Source of the DNA: Papilionanthe hookeriana x Papilionanthe teres
Lineage: Eukaryota > Streptophyta > Magnoliopsida > Asparagales > Orchidaceae
Length of the DNA stretch: 64,000 bases
Assembly: GCA_022702705.1 (NCBI GenBank)
Contig: CM040423.1
Location: 41,880,070-41,944,069, forward strand
Reading direction: 5' to 3'
Below are positions 43,741-55,167 of this stretch, one piece after another. A program made the translations under genes and the position numbers. How positions within the stretch are numbered: position 1 is the first letter of the stretch; every line of letters begins with the position of its first letter. Under the pieces are notes generated by a model. That model had not been told where the DNA came from and searched no databases. It saw only the letters and a program-made list of their open reading frames with translations.

Positions 43741-44528
43741 GTAATTGATTTGCAAAGATTTGTAGTGTTGATTTGAAAAGTGTGGAATTTTGGTGTTTCG
43801 AGAATTTCATGAAAGTTGTAAAAGATTTTTGTGGAAAGAAACAGATTAGGAGGGAATATGTAGATGCTACATATCCCATTCAAAAGAGTTGATCGAAAGT
43901 TCGTCGGTTTGGATTGGATACAATTCCTCGCCACTAGATCCGTATCGACGTGGCTCCGTGTCAATGGAATCGACCGCTTCCATCCCAGACAAGGGAGAGA
44001 GTAGAACGGATTGGATTTCAGATTTGGAAGGTTGAGTTTGAATTTAATTGAGATTTGATTTAAAATTTGTGTTCATTTTGTTTGTCCTTTAACGATTCAA
44101 ATTTATTTTATTGTCCATTTAATGTTCATGTGAATTTGGCGTTCATCATTTTTTTTTTAGATTTTTAAGGAAAGTTTTCTTTTATTCTTTTGTTTCTTTT
44201 CTGTTCTTTGTTCGAAGTTCATTTAACTTTAATGGCGTTTCCCAGTCAACTTGCACAAAAGAGGTGAAGGCCAAAAATGTGACATGGTCACTTTCATTCC
44301 AATCATGTTGAAGATACATCATACAACTCGATCTAGAATACATCTCATACAATCCATGTAGACTCAAAACGGACTATGTATGATCTTTGTCGATCCATCC
44401 AAAAAGGCTTCTGTCAAAAATCCATGTCTGAATAGTGAGGTACATGGTCAATAACATCACCTTCCAAGCCATCCTTGGCAAGGATGTCGTATGGATGTAC
44501 GTTGGAGGTGTGATATTTTCCATGTAAC
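43741..44528 (-). other. Untranslated region between AlkB ORF and tandem array
   Basis: No domain recognised. A 61-codon minus-strand open frame (44182-44367) has no known features. Confidence 0.5.
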
Positions 44529-45330
44529 TCACAGCTCGTAAGGCCGGAGGCTCTCTAGCTCCGGGTCACGGTGGAAGTGGTAAGGTGTTTTCCTGTCATC
44601 CATCCTTCCGAAAGTAATCGAGATCCGCTTCATTGGTACTCCCGATATGCAATGTTTAGCGACATCCGCTCCGTTGCCCTTTAGTATCATGACGGAACCT
44701 ACCGGTAATGGTATCTTTACCGGCCTTCGGAACTCACACGGGCCTGCTATCCGGAGGTCAGATCCGAACATGATATTACACTCATTCAGAAAAGAAACTG
44801 TGCAGAAAGGTCTGACAAAGTCGTGGTGATCTATGTGCGGGGGTATCCAGTCACCCTTTTTGTAAATGTTAATGATGCAACTGTTGGGTATGCAATCTGA
44901 TGTCAGTACCCTCCACGTTATCATTCTTTTTACCATCCTTTTGATGACTAATGGCATTGGATCTACCTTGCCATGACGGAGTATCCCCGGAGGGTTTCCC
45001 TTCCTGTCTTCTACGAAGTTGTAGCAGCATCCACATTGTATTGTAATTCTCCCTTTCCCTGCATCCATCTCCGAGGTTCCGAGTAAGTGTTTTCTCTTAG
45101 GCGGCCTGCTCGACCCATTCTTTTCAAATCCCGGATGCAGTCCACGATTTGTTGTTGTTCGTATTCCGAGAACACGTACGTATGTAGCTCGAGGCCTTCT
45201 AGTATATTGATCCTTCACGCCTCGATTCTATCGAAGTATTCAAAAGTTTGCTTCTCGACATTCCGCATTCTTTCTAGCTCGTATTCGGAATAATCCGCAA
45301 ATGGCGAGGCCCAGTGACGTCTTGTGGGAT
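44529..45330 (-). pseudogene. Captured AlkB-type 2OG/Fe(II) dioxygenase (ALKBH9-like RNA demethylase), frameshifted
   Basis: In plants ALKBH9-type proteins remove m6A from RNA, using Fe(II) and 2-oxoglutarate. Minus strand. The N-terminal part (about 45300-45065) carries ELERMRNVEKQTFEYFDRIE, INILEGLELHTYVF and EYEQQQIVDCIRDLKRMG. After a one-base loss in GGGAAAGGG (~45050-45064) the frame changes and continues GRITIQCGCCYNF, NPPGIL, CIINIYKKGDWIPPHIDHHD, VRPFCTVSFLNECNI, IPLPVGSVMILKGNGADVAK and PMKRISITF to the stop at 44529. Iron ligands are His (44835-44837), Asp (44829-44831) and His (44652-44654); the 2OG-binding Arg is at 44625-44627. All are intact. Lesions: the frameshift and an in-frame TGA (45215-45217). 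No intron interrupts the domain, suggesting capture through mRNA. Same strand as pol, between integrase and 3' LTR, so it belongs to the element, not to the host gene set. Confidence 0.88.
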
Positions 45331-46022
45331 ATATGGCTCAATCCCTTCGCGTTCTCTCGCATACCTCGGCTCCTCGGGGATGGTCTCCGTCGGGACATCC
45401 TCCGGGGTTGCTTCGCAACGAGGTTTTGCATTGCGGTGGCTTTATCCGGTGGCGTGGTAGCCTTCCTTCTTCTAATCTTTTTGAGATTTCCACTGGTCTC
45501 TTCGTTATCCTCGGAGCTGGCCTCCTTTCTTCGGGTTCTCGGCGAACCGGTATCCTTGAAGTATATGCACTGGTAGTAGCGACTGCCTCGTCGCGCTGGT
45601 CCGCTGCTAGTTTAGTTAACATCTTGCGGATAAGGCGATTTTTATTTCTTCGCTGAGTTGCTGTGAGAGTAGCTCTTCATACTTCCTAAATTTCTGTGGG
45701 CGCGGCGCTGACAAGCCTGCCTTCTGCTGTAGCGACTACAGACTTAATTCTCTTGTCCTCTTCAGTGTTTGTTTTCCTTTTCTTCGTCTTTGGGTTGGTG
45801 GCTTGGGCCACCCACTTTCATTACTCGTCCGGCCGGGCGGTTCCTCTCGGTCAGCCGGGACCCGGTCATTTTCTTCGTATTGCGAGAGCTCGTCGGTGCG
45901 AAGTCCGAGTCAATCTCTATTATCGCTCCATCTTTCACCCTCTTTTCGTCGAGTGCAAGGCTTACGCCATTTCTAAAGTTCAGGACCAACCGCCCGTTCG
46001 ACATTTCCCTGCGAAAAGACAA
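45331..46022 (-). pseudogene. N-terminal extension of the AlkB ORF (low-complexity, frameshifted)
   Basis: Upstream of the AlkB domain in the same strand. An ATG at 46022 begins a frame with GRLVLNFRNGVSLAL and KDGAIIEIDSDF. Farther on there is a Lys/Glu/Arg-rich stretch and, in a third frame, an acidic Pro/Glu-rich segment (TPEDVPTETIPEEP, GIEPYIPQDV). Several frame changes are needed to read through. I infer an originally ~500-residue protein with a disordered N-terminus ahead of the catalytic domain; no named domain in this part. Confidence 0.55.
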
Positions 46023-46559
46023 GGAAAAGGATCAGGGGTTGTACTAAGAATAAGAACATTAAGAAAATGTCTATTAAAGACAGAGTTTTCTTTTTTTTCT
46101 TTTTATTATTACTTTTGTATTTTTAAATTCAACAGGAATGAAGTGGGAAAAGATCAGGAAAAAGATTTAGATATGGAAGAAAAAACAAGGAAAACTTTAT
46201 TATCATGATTTTATTTATTTTAGCACGTTTTTATTATTTTTGGGTTCGGGCCCAGTCATAAGTAATTACTTCACCCGTGCTTCTAGGGATGAAAAATTTA
46301 TTCCTTCGAAACATCAGGTAGCGTAATACTTTTTCAAGTATCGTCCGTTGATCAGAAGCATATGTCGTTCTCCTTGGCAATTCACTAGCTGGTAGGAGCC
46401 TCCTGAGTAGACCGCCTCGACCACAAACGGCCCTTCCCAGTGGGTTCAAATTTTTCTCCTATCTTGCGGTGTGCAAGGATAGGTCTCTTGAGAACGAGAA
46501 CTAAGTCACCAACTTTGAAAGTTCTTGGGCGGACCAGTCTGTCATGGGCTTGAACCATC
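46023..46559 (-). other. Spacer and integrase C-terminal tail
   Basis: The part near 46559-46440 still reads as integrase tail (RPRTFKVGDLVLVL, ILAHRKIGEKFEP on the minus strand, frames shifted). 46023-46230 is AT-rich and seems to be the gap between pol and the AlkB ORF. Confidence 0.55.
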
Positions 46560-47340
46560 TTAGCTTGGTATAGTTCTAAATTCCAACTGCGCTGTAAGTC
46601 TTTTCCCTTCCAGGCTTTCCAATTCTTCTAGTCGTAATTTGACATTCTCTTCTCGTCGTGATTTTGTTTGCAGACTGCGATTCCGAGTGAAGGAAGCCGA
46701 ACCTCTAAGGGTAACACTTGCCTCGGACCCATACACCGGAGCGTAAGGTGTAGCTTGAGTAGGAGTTACGAAGGTTGTCCGGTAGGCCCATAAGGCTTCT
46801 AATAACTTCTCGTGCCAATTTCTCTTATTATCGTCCAAAGTTTTCTTTAAAATTTGAACGAGAGTTTTATTAAAAGCCTCGACCGGACCGTTTGCTCTTG
46901 GGTAGTAAATTGTTGAATACCGCGGTCGATTCCGTGTCTCCCGACAAAATTATTGATTTGCGTGCTTCGAATGCTGACCCATTATACGAGATGATCTCGC
47001 GCGGCACTCCGAAACGGTAGACAACTTGGTTCTTGAAAAGCCGTAGCACGTGGTGTGCTTTCACTTCTCCGAGTGGAGCTGCCTCCGCCCACTTGGAAAA
47101 GTAATCTGTAGTCGCAAGAATGAAGCGATGTACTTTTGAAGATGGTGGTTCTATTGGACCCACTATATATGTGCCCCAACATTCAAATGGCCACGACGCA
47201 ATTGTCGGATGTAGCACATTTGGAGGTTGGTGTAGAACCACTCCGTGCACTTGGCATTGGTGACAGCTCTTGGCGATTTTCATGCAATCGGTCATCATCG
47301 AGGGCCGGTAGTACCCTAGTCTTTTAATTTTCATTTTCAT
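46560..47340 (-). pseudogene. Gypsy integrase (Tat/Ogre type), frameshifted
   Basis: Minus strand: RIKRLGYY-type start, a zinc-binding pair at CHQCQVHG (~47265), core WGTYIVGPIEPPS (~47170), ATTDYFSKWAEAAPL, FGVPREIISYNGSAF (~47000), then after a frameshift NWHEKLLEALWAYRTT, PTQATPYAPVYGSEA and EELESLEGKRL to 46560. Two catalytic Asp positions (usually GIDIVG and ISDNG) are both Tyr here (GTYIVG, ISYNG), so the enzyme was already dead. It would have catalysed integration. Confidence 0.9.
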
Positions 47341-47723
47341 CTTCGGACCCGACGGTGAGCGCCACGGAGTCCTGAATGCACCTCTTTAACAATTTCACGG
47401 GCCTCGGACCCGCTTAGGCACCTTAGCCGCATTTGATCGAAAGACCTTACGTATAACGTGTTATTTATTAATGCGTAGGACATAGTTCTTTTCTTGATCC
47501 GATGGAGCTAACGACCTATCGTCCGGTAGTCTTCCTGTTTGCAAGTAGTCATTAATGGTCGTCGCCGATCTTCCGTGTTTTCGTCACTTCGTTGCAGCTG
47601 ATTCTTCTTCTTTTTCGATTTGTGTATTGTGTACTATGTCGAGCTGTGATAGGACCCGACGTCCGTGAGCCGACACTTCCACCGATTCATCTTGTAAGAA
47701 GGCAAATTCTTTTGCGAGGCGGG
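47341..47723 (-). pseudogene. RNase H tail / integrase N-terminal linker
   Basis: Minus strand continues RLAKEFAFLQDESVEV from the aRNase H that is interrupted at 55168. Then NDYLQTGRLPDD, NNTLYVRSFDQMRLRCLS and GSEAREIVKEVHSGL in shifting frames lead into the integrase zinc domain. Shows that 47723 and 55168 were contiguous before insertion of the solo LTR. Confidence 0.75.
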
Positions 47724-50700
47724 TGTCGGCATATGTTTAGGTTATGTGTTTTATTTTGAAAAGGGGTCGCCTACAGAAATTGTCGGCGAATTTTAATTTA
47801 AATAAATAATTTGAAAAGTAGTATTTGATTTTGGAAATAATTTTAAATTTGAAAATTTTAAGATATGAAATCAAACTGATCTCACATCCCGAATAGTTTA
47901 TATAAACGAGCGCCGCACCACAAACCGTGTATCTATCCCGAAGAATAGACACACCTGCTTGATGATGGGGCTCGATTAAATAAATTAGAAGGGTTTGTGA
48001 CATCCGTTTGGTCCGCGAACCAATTTTATAAGCCGACAAGTTCCCCGCTTAATATAAATGAATTAAGCAGAGTTTATATTACACAGGTTCTTAAAGTTCC
48101 CTATAAGGGCAAGCCCCTATAGTTAATTACATCTTAAGTGAAGGAAATCACCTAAGAAAACTCTCGATAATAATCGAGTAGTTCCGCTCTTAAGAATTTC
48201 AAAGTTTAAGTTTTCGAGGATTGAATCTTTGAATTTCAATAGGGAATGGATCAAATTTGGAACATTTTATTTTAGGAGTCCAAAGGAAGAAGGGTAGGAG
48301 AAATCACAGATCCAAAGCGAACTTTGGTAATTTCCCGACTATCCTATTGTTTGGCTTGAATTTAGGAAGGTCCTAATGTTTATTTAGTATTTTGATCCTG
48401 CCAATTTTAATTAGTTAGGACTTATATTCGTATGATAAAATCATACAAATAGCCTCGAAGATGTGAGGGTTTATATCGTATCGGACGACTACCTCGGAAA
48501 TCCTAAGACCGGTTAGGGCTTAATTTACATGATATGATCATGCAAATGCCTAACGAAGAGTTGAGGATTTATGTTGCCCTAAGCAAACTACCTCGAAGTC
48601 CTATGGCTTGGTTATTTAATTCTAAGAAAGTTTTGCTGATGTAGATTTCGGTTTCTGTGACGACGATGGCCGTGTCGCCCACTATGCTCCGAGCTCCTTG
48701 TTGTTGCAGAGGTTTAGTTTTAGAAGTCATAAATCAGGAGATGAGAGAAGTGTTTGGTTTTAGAGAAAGTCTTCATTTTCATGTGTCTTTAATATTTTAA
48801 TTAAGACAGGTTTTAAAATTGATTAAACAGAACCGATTAAGATCCCACGGTTCCGTCATCCCAACGACCGTTATTTTTATCGAATTCACTTAGTCCAGAT
48901 GAATTTGCTAAACTCAACTAAATGAGTTCCGCACTTTCATTTAGACCGTGGGAAATCCCGTTAGCAACACGTGGGTTACATCATCCGAGGTATTTTCGAT
49001 CATTCAATGAGACGTTTTAATTTAGTTGTAGTTGTAGTTTTGTTGTTCTGTTTGTGATTAAATTTTGAGTTGTCTTATATTTTGAAATGTTGTGGAGGTG
49101 AATTTTATCTTGTAGTGTCTTTTAATTTAGTTATGGGTTCCAGTTTTGGTTTACGTCCTAAAGGTGTAGGTTTTCATGCAACTTGTTGTTTATCATGCAA
49201 GAAAGGTAAAGTGCAACGCGATTAAATAAATTGCCGTAAAGTAAATCGCAATAAAATAAAAGCGTACACTGGAGGGTCTTCCCGTCATCCCAAGCTGCAC
49301 TTAAAACACCGTTAGAATATTTAAGCATTTAAAGTAAGTTCCTAGAGTAAAGCTAAGGGAAGGGTTATGGTTTTCTACCAAGTTCCTAATCCTATGGCTA
49401 GTCATCTCCTATGACGTCTAGGTTCTTGTGTTTTAGTTTGAGGACGATTTTCTTCATTAAAGAACAACTAAGTCAATTGTTCTTATAAATATCCTATCAT
49501 ATTGAGGAAGTGTTTAAGACGAATCTTAAACATCTTTTCAATATTTCTAGGATTGTTTTAAGTCCAAATGGATTTAATTATACAAATGATATTAATCGTC
49601 CGAGAGTTTAAGTTTTGTTGTCTTGCTCAGATGAATCAGGACATTTGAATATCACATAAGTGAAGTGTCATTTCACTTGATACTCATTTAGGAGTTATAC
49701 TAGTAAGAGCTCCTAAGGGCAAAAATGATATTTAATGACTTGTGATTCGAATTTAAGTTCAAATTAGTGATTTAAGTTTGGAATAGTGCTCAAGTTATTT
49801 TAGATTTATTTTTGAATTCTTCATGTCTTTATATTTAATTTAATTTAATTTAATTTAACTTAATTTAATTAATTTAACTTAAGTTAATTTAATGTAATAT
49901 GATTTAGTTTAATTTAATTTAATTTAATTTAATTTAATTTAATTTGCTTTTAATTTAATTTAATTTAATTTAATTTAATTTAATATAATTTAATTTAATT
50001 TAATCTAATTTAATTTAATTTAATTTAATTTAATTTAATTTAATTTAATTTAATTTAATATAATATAATATAATTTAATTTAATTTAATTTAATTTAATT
50101 TAATTTAGTTTAATTTAGTTTAATTTAGTTTAATTTAATTCTTAATTTTTTAATTTAATTTTTAATTTTAAAGGAATTTGTTTTAAATAATTTAACATTA
50201 ATTTAATTTAATGATTAAGTCTTTTAGCATTTTAAATCTTAAACTTGAATTATCATTTTAATTAGGAATTAAATATTATTGGGATGATCAATTTAGGGAT
50301 TTTTAAATTAAAGAATAAATCTCCTCCTAATAATATCCCTATTTTAATAATTCCAATTTTATTATTCTTCCAAATTTAAATAATTATTTAATTAAGGTTT
50401 ATTTCAATTATTTTAAATTGTTTAGTAGGTTTCTACCCTTTAATTATCTAAATTTCAATCATCCAAATCAAGTTAAAATCAAATATTTTGCCTATTAATT
50501 TCATTAAGCCTAAAGTCTTAATTAAAGGGTTAAGATTTTAATTACCATTTTGCCCTTCAAGCCTAATAATTTCATAACTCACTAAATTGAGCTCAAATGA
50601 ACTTGAAATTTTTATGTTACTTCACTCATATGTCAATAAAGACTTTAGAGGAGAAAATGTGATTTTTCTGCATTTAATTTATTTATATAATTATTTTTGG

Positions 50701-53700
50701 TGGAAAATAAGGATTTCCAAGGAAAATCCAATAATATGACCAAGGGAAAGTTTCTGTCCTTAAGAAAATTATGGGACATTCCTAATGACCAAAGGACCAC
50801 TTGGACCAATTTTTGTGATTTTTTGAATTATATTTTATTTATTAAAATTATTTTAAGTTCTGGAGTATTAATTAATTTAAAAATAGAATATAAGTTGAAA
50901 AATGAATTTTATAATTTTTAAAATTCTCTCTGATATCAAGGATTCCAGAGAACCAAATTTTACAATTTTCTGATTTTTCTTTGATTTATTATAATTATTT
51001 TAGTGAAAATGCTAGAAAATACATTTTTTAATTTTAAAATTACCCTAGGGCTTTAAAATTTAATATCTCATTAAATAGACCTAAGAAAAATATGGGGTTT
51101 GTTCCTAAGTGATTAAATTTCAAAATATGACATTTTGGTGAATTTTATTATTTTTGTGATTTTTATTATTTTTTAATTATTAAAATATTAAAATAATACT
51201 AAAAAATTAACTTTTTTAGAAAATTGAAATTTTAATTTTATTAAATTCCCCTGATATCAGAGAGGCTCCAAAACCAATTTGGTGAATTTTTGAAAGGTAT
51301 TTTGAAAGTTATGAATTTTTAAAGTTTAAAATGACTAAATGGCCTAATCAACCCATTTAGTAGGGCTAACCAAGTCCAATTGACTTGAAATTTTTATGGT
51401 GAGTTCCTCTGACCCTAAAGATCAGTGGAGAGTTGATTTCAAGTCAATTTGATGTATGGTTAGCTCTAATTAATTAGGAGTCTATTTTGGGTGTTTAAGC
51501 CAATTAGGGTTATTTTGAGTGAATTAACTCAAGTCCTATTTTTCCTAGAGGTTCTCTGGTCATAAGGAACATCACCAAATTTTTCTAGAATTTATTTCAC
51601 AACATGCTAATTTTTGGAATTAAAATACTCAAAACAGACCACATGCATTTGAAAAATCAATAACTTTTCACGAGAGATGGCCTCCGACCTTAGAAAATTC
51701 AGGGAATGTTCCCAAGTTCGGAGGCTTCAAAAGCCCTATGGTCTCATGCCATGGTGAATTGTATGAATGCATGGAGAATTAAAACAATGCAGGGAGTAAA
51801 TAATTAATTAAAAATAAAATACTGGACAAAATTAATTAATTTCTTTTCCACATTATTCTCCTCTATTCACTGAGTAAGAGGGTATTTTTATTTTATTTTT
51901 ATGATTTTTCTACACAAAGATATGGATTTTTAAAGTTATGGTATTTAAATAAATCAGAAAAATCCCTAATTTCCTACTTATCCACGCGGCGCCCTGTCAT
52001 CCTCGGCATCTCCGAACGACCACGCGGCGCGCTCCCATTCGACGCCGCCATCCGACTCGGCTGCCCGGGGCCCCGCGGTTCACGCACCATCCGGCCGGTC
52101 CGACGCGATCCGAGCCGTCCATCCGATACACGCGCGATCCAGAGCGGTTCTCGGTCATCGTCTACGGCCGGGTGTGATCCCGTGACCGTCCACACTCTAA
52201 CCCTAAGAACTCACTCGATTCTCGATGGATTTTCGTGTTCTTATGCTCTATGGATTCGTCTTGAAGAGACGAACACATCCATACGGTAAACATGCATTTA
52301 AATTGACTCAAATTAAAATGAGAATCTCTCGGAAGCTCGGGAAGAAGAGGGAGTCCATACCTTTGCTCGGAGAAGTGAAGCTTCGATGCGAGAGTTGTGT
52401 CACCTTCGATTGGGTCCAAGTAAGCTCCGGATGAAGTCCCTTGGCACAGTGAATTGTCTAGCTATGAAAGTGACCACGGCCGATCACAAAGCTTGGAGGC
52501 TGGAGCAACTGGGTGGCTTCGGAGATGGGGCTTTCGGTGGGAAACTTCTTCCCTTGGTCCGGTGAAGGTGTAGGACCAATCAATTTGGGAATTGGCTCCA
52601 CTGTGAGGAGATGTCTCGGTTTTGGGTGAAATTTCGGTTGAGAAATTGGATTACGTCGGTGGGGATTAGGGCAAATTGACACTCGGGGATCAGCTGCTCT
52701 AAGTGTGGAGTAGGGTTTGGAACAATTTTGGCGAGTTTCGGCAAGGTTTTTGCAACTCTCTTCCATGGCCGTGAGGGGGTCGGGTTTAAATAGAGGTGGT
52801 CGGAAAGCCTCGCGGGGATGGCCGAGGGTTGGGATCGGTGCTCTCGGGCATGGGAAGAACAGTATGGTGGCCATTGGGCATGGGGCGGCTCGACGAGGTG
52901 GAATTCCAAGGTTTGGCTCCTCCCCATGTCTCGGCCATGGCGTTTTCCGGCGGCCGGGTGGGCCGGCCGGCGAGCGAGGGTCACCCTCGAGGCCGGGGAG
53001 GTCGGGGGTTGAAGTTAGTGAATTCAATTGAAGCCTTACATGTGTAAAGTGGTTGGATCAAAATGGCATGAGGAGGTGGCTTCTTTTGCACTTGGTTTGG
53101 TCAACCCATTGAAAATGGGCTTGGTTCACCTCCCCATGGTTGATTTGGGCTGAGGGAGGATCGAGTGAATCGGCTAGAAAAGGGTGGAGAGGTCACCATC
53201 CATGAATATTTTGATTAATCATGGATTAAGGTGAAGCATTAAAAGGGTTAAAACCTTTTTAAGGGGGCTTAAAAGAGGCTCCTCCTTTTGCCATTAATGG
53301 CTTGATCACATGTCAAACCTTCCATGGCTTCATGTGGCTTGTTCATGGCTTGCATTTGGCTCCATTTGGCTTGGGAAAAGTTTAGTCGATTTCATGGAAA
53401 TAGAATTTAGGAATTTTGGTATTTTGGTGGAGAATTTTCATGAGGCTTGATTTGGAATGGCTTAATGATGATTTTAGGACTTAGGTATTGAGCTTAATTG
53501 AAAGTATGATGAGGGGAAATGTCATGTGGGCTTTAGGATGATTTGGGCTTATTGAAATGGTTTTAGATGAGCTTTTAAAATGATTTAGGAAAGTGGGCTT
53601 TTGAATTTTAAAATGGATTTTGGGATGAAATTTTGGTAAAGGCTTGGGCCAAATAATTGTTGAGTTTGGTTTAGGGATGTGTCATGAGTGGTTTGAAACA

Positions 53701-55167
53701 AATTTGAGGTGATTTGGGTTTGAATTGGGTTGGATATGGGCCTTTTGGTAAAGAGGCTAAGGTGGGCCAAAATGGGCTACCATGGGCCAAAGTTGGGCTA
53801 GAGTTGAAATTGATGTAAAATTAATGTTGGGAAATGTTTATGGGAGTGTTTCAAAGAGGTTTTGGCTTAGGTTAGGTTTTGATTTTGAGGTTTGGGTCTA
53901 TTTGGGCTAGGTTTATGTTTAGGTCAAAATTGGGCTTTTTGATTTTGGGTTGAATTTGAGTGGGGTTTGGGTCTAAATTTTGGGCAAATCATGTTAGTGT
54001 TTTGTTTATGGGGATGTTAAGGAAGGTTTAGAAAAGATTTGGGGTTAATTGGAGTTGAATTGGGTGAGTTTGGGCTAAGTTTGGGTCATGGGTCCAAATT
54101 GGGCTTTAAGGCCAAAAGTGAAATTGGATCCAAATGTCAATCAAATTGAGCTTGGATTTGGTCTAGATTGGTGTTGGGGATGTTGAATTGAAGTTTAGAA
54201 TTGAATTGGACCAGAATTTGGGTCAATTGGGTAGGTTTGGTTTGACATTGGGTTCACTTTGGGTTAAAATGGGTCAAATTGGGGGTTTTGATAAAAGTGG
54301 GGTAAATTGACAAAATTGGCCCATGGTGTAGTTGAACAAAATGAAATTGGGAATATTTGGGATTTTCTGGAATTTTCTGGGAATTTTCTGAATTTTTGGA
54401 TTTTTTTTGGCTAAGAGGGGTATTTTGGGTATTTGGAGGGTATTGGGAGGTATTTTTGGAATTTTTGGTATTTTTGGGTATGGATGATCAATTTGAGTGG
54501 TGAGGAAATGTTTAGGAATGTTTTTGGGGATTTTGGGTAGTTTAGGTGATTTTGCAAATTTTGGGCAATTTCAAGGGCATTTGGTAGGCTTGGCGGGTGT
54601 AGGGTCCTGGGGGTCAAAAATTGAAAATTTGGAAAATTGAAGATTGGGTGAATATAAGTGGAATAAAAACATTTTGGTTGAGCCATGAAGCCGTATCAAA
54701 CCCATATGAGCCATGAAGGGACTCATTTGAGGCACCCACTATGTTGTTCCTAACCCTCTTAGCCAAGGGCTTAGGGGTTAAGGACCATCCATGTGAATCA
54801 CCTGCATGAGTCGGGAGGTCAAATTGGGTATGGGTGTGTTTTTAGGAGGTGTGTGAAAGTGTAGTGTATAGGTGTAGTGTGTGTGTAAGTCGACCCTTCA
54901 CCGGACTGAGCCACCTGCAGGGCGATCCTAAGGCCAAAGAGTCTCATAGGAACTCATCCTTTAAACTTCCATACTTGATTTCAACCCTCTAGGTGATTAG
55001 GGGTCTACGATCGAGTTTGTGGAGTTTGCGGGGAGTTAAGAAGTGGTTTGAATTTCTAAGTGGTGGGTCCCGATTCTAATCCTCAGGACGGTCGAAGGAA
55101 AAGCCTGAGGCTAGATCCTAAGTACTAAAGAGAAGAAGAGAAGACCTCATAAAAAATGAGGTCAACA
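47724..55167 (-). mobile_element. Nested solo LTR (7444 bp) of a second Tat/Ogre-type element
   Basis: Ends TGTCGGCATA and GGTCAACA, same architecture as 34617-42096 but clearly more different from it than the 62600 LTR is. No internal region follows; pol coding resumes on both sides, so it is a solo LTR. The target duplication is imperfect: minus-strand flanks GCCGT and CCCGC, explained by one deletion and one C-to-T change in an original CCCGC. Same orientation as the host. 52458-53027 has a 189-codon minus-strand frame not preserved in the other LTRs. Confidence 0.85.
49830..50150. repeat. (AATTT)n tract in nested LTR
   Basis: Nearly pure TTTAA repeats with occasional TATAA variants; counterpart of 36714-37160. 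Confidence 0.95.

Noticed and set aside
42346..43964. Several minus-strand open frames (about 90-110 codons) across the 82-bp array
   Set aside because: They are translations of the tandem repeat (recurrent LRILHPI/FTSETALL-type peptides) with no independent coding signal.
45301..46208. Plus-strand open frames of 90-170 codons opposite the AlkB ORF
   Set aside because: Antisense shadows of a GC-rich retrotransposon coding region; no domain and no start context.
52458..53027. 189-codon minus-strand open frame in the nested LTR
   Set aside because: The corresponding frames in the other LTRs (around 39600-39960) are broken and the translation is Pro/Arg-rich from GC-rich DNA without domains; most likely chance.
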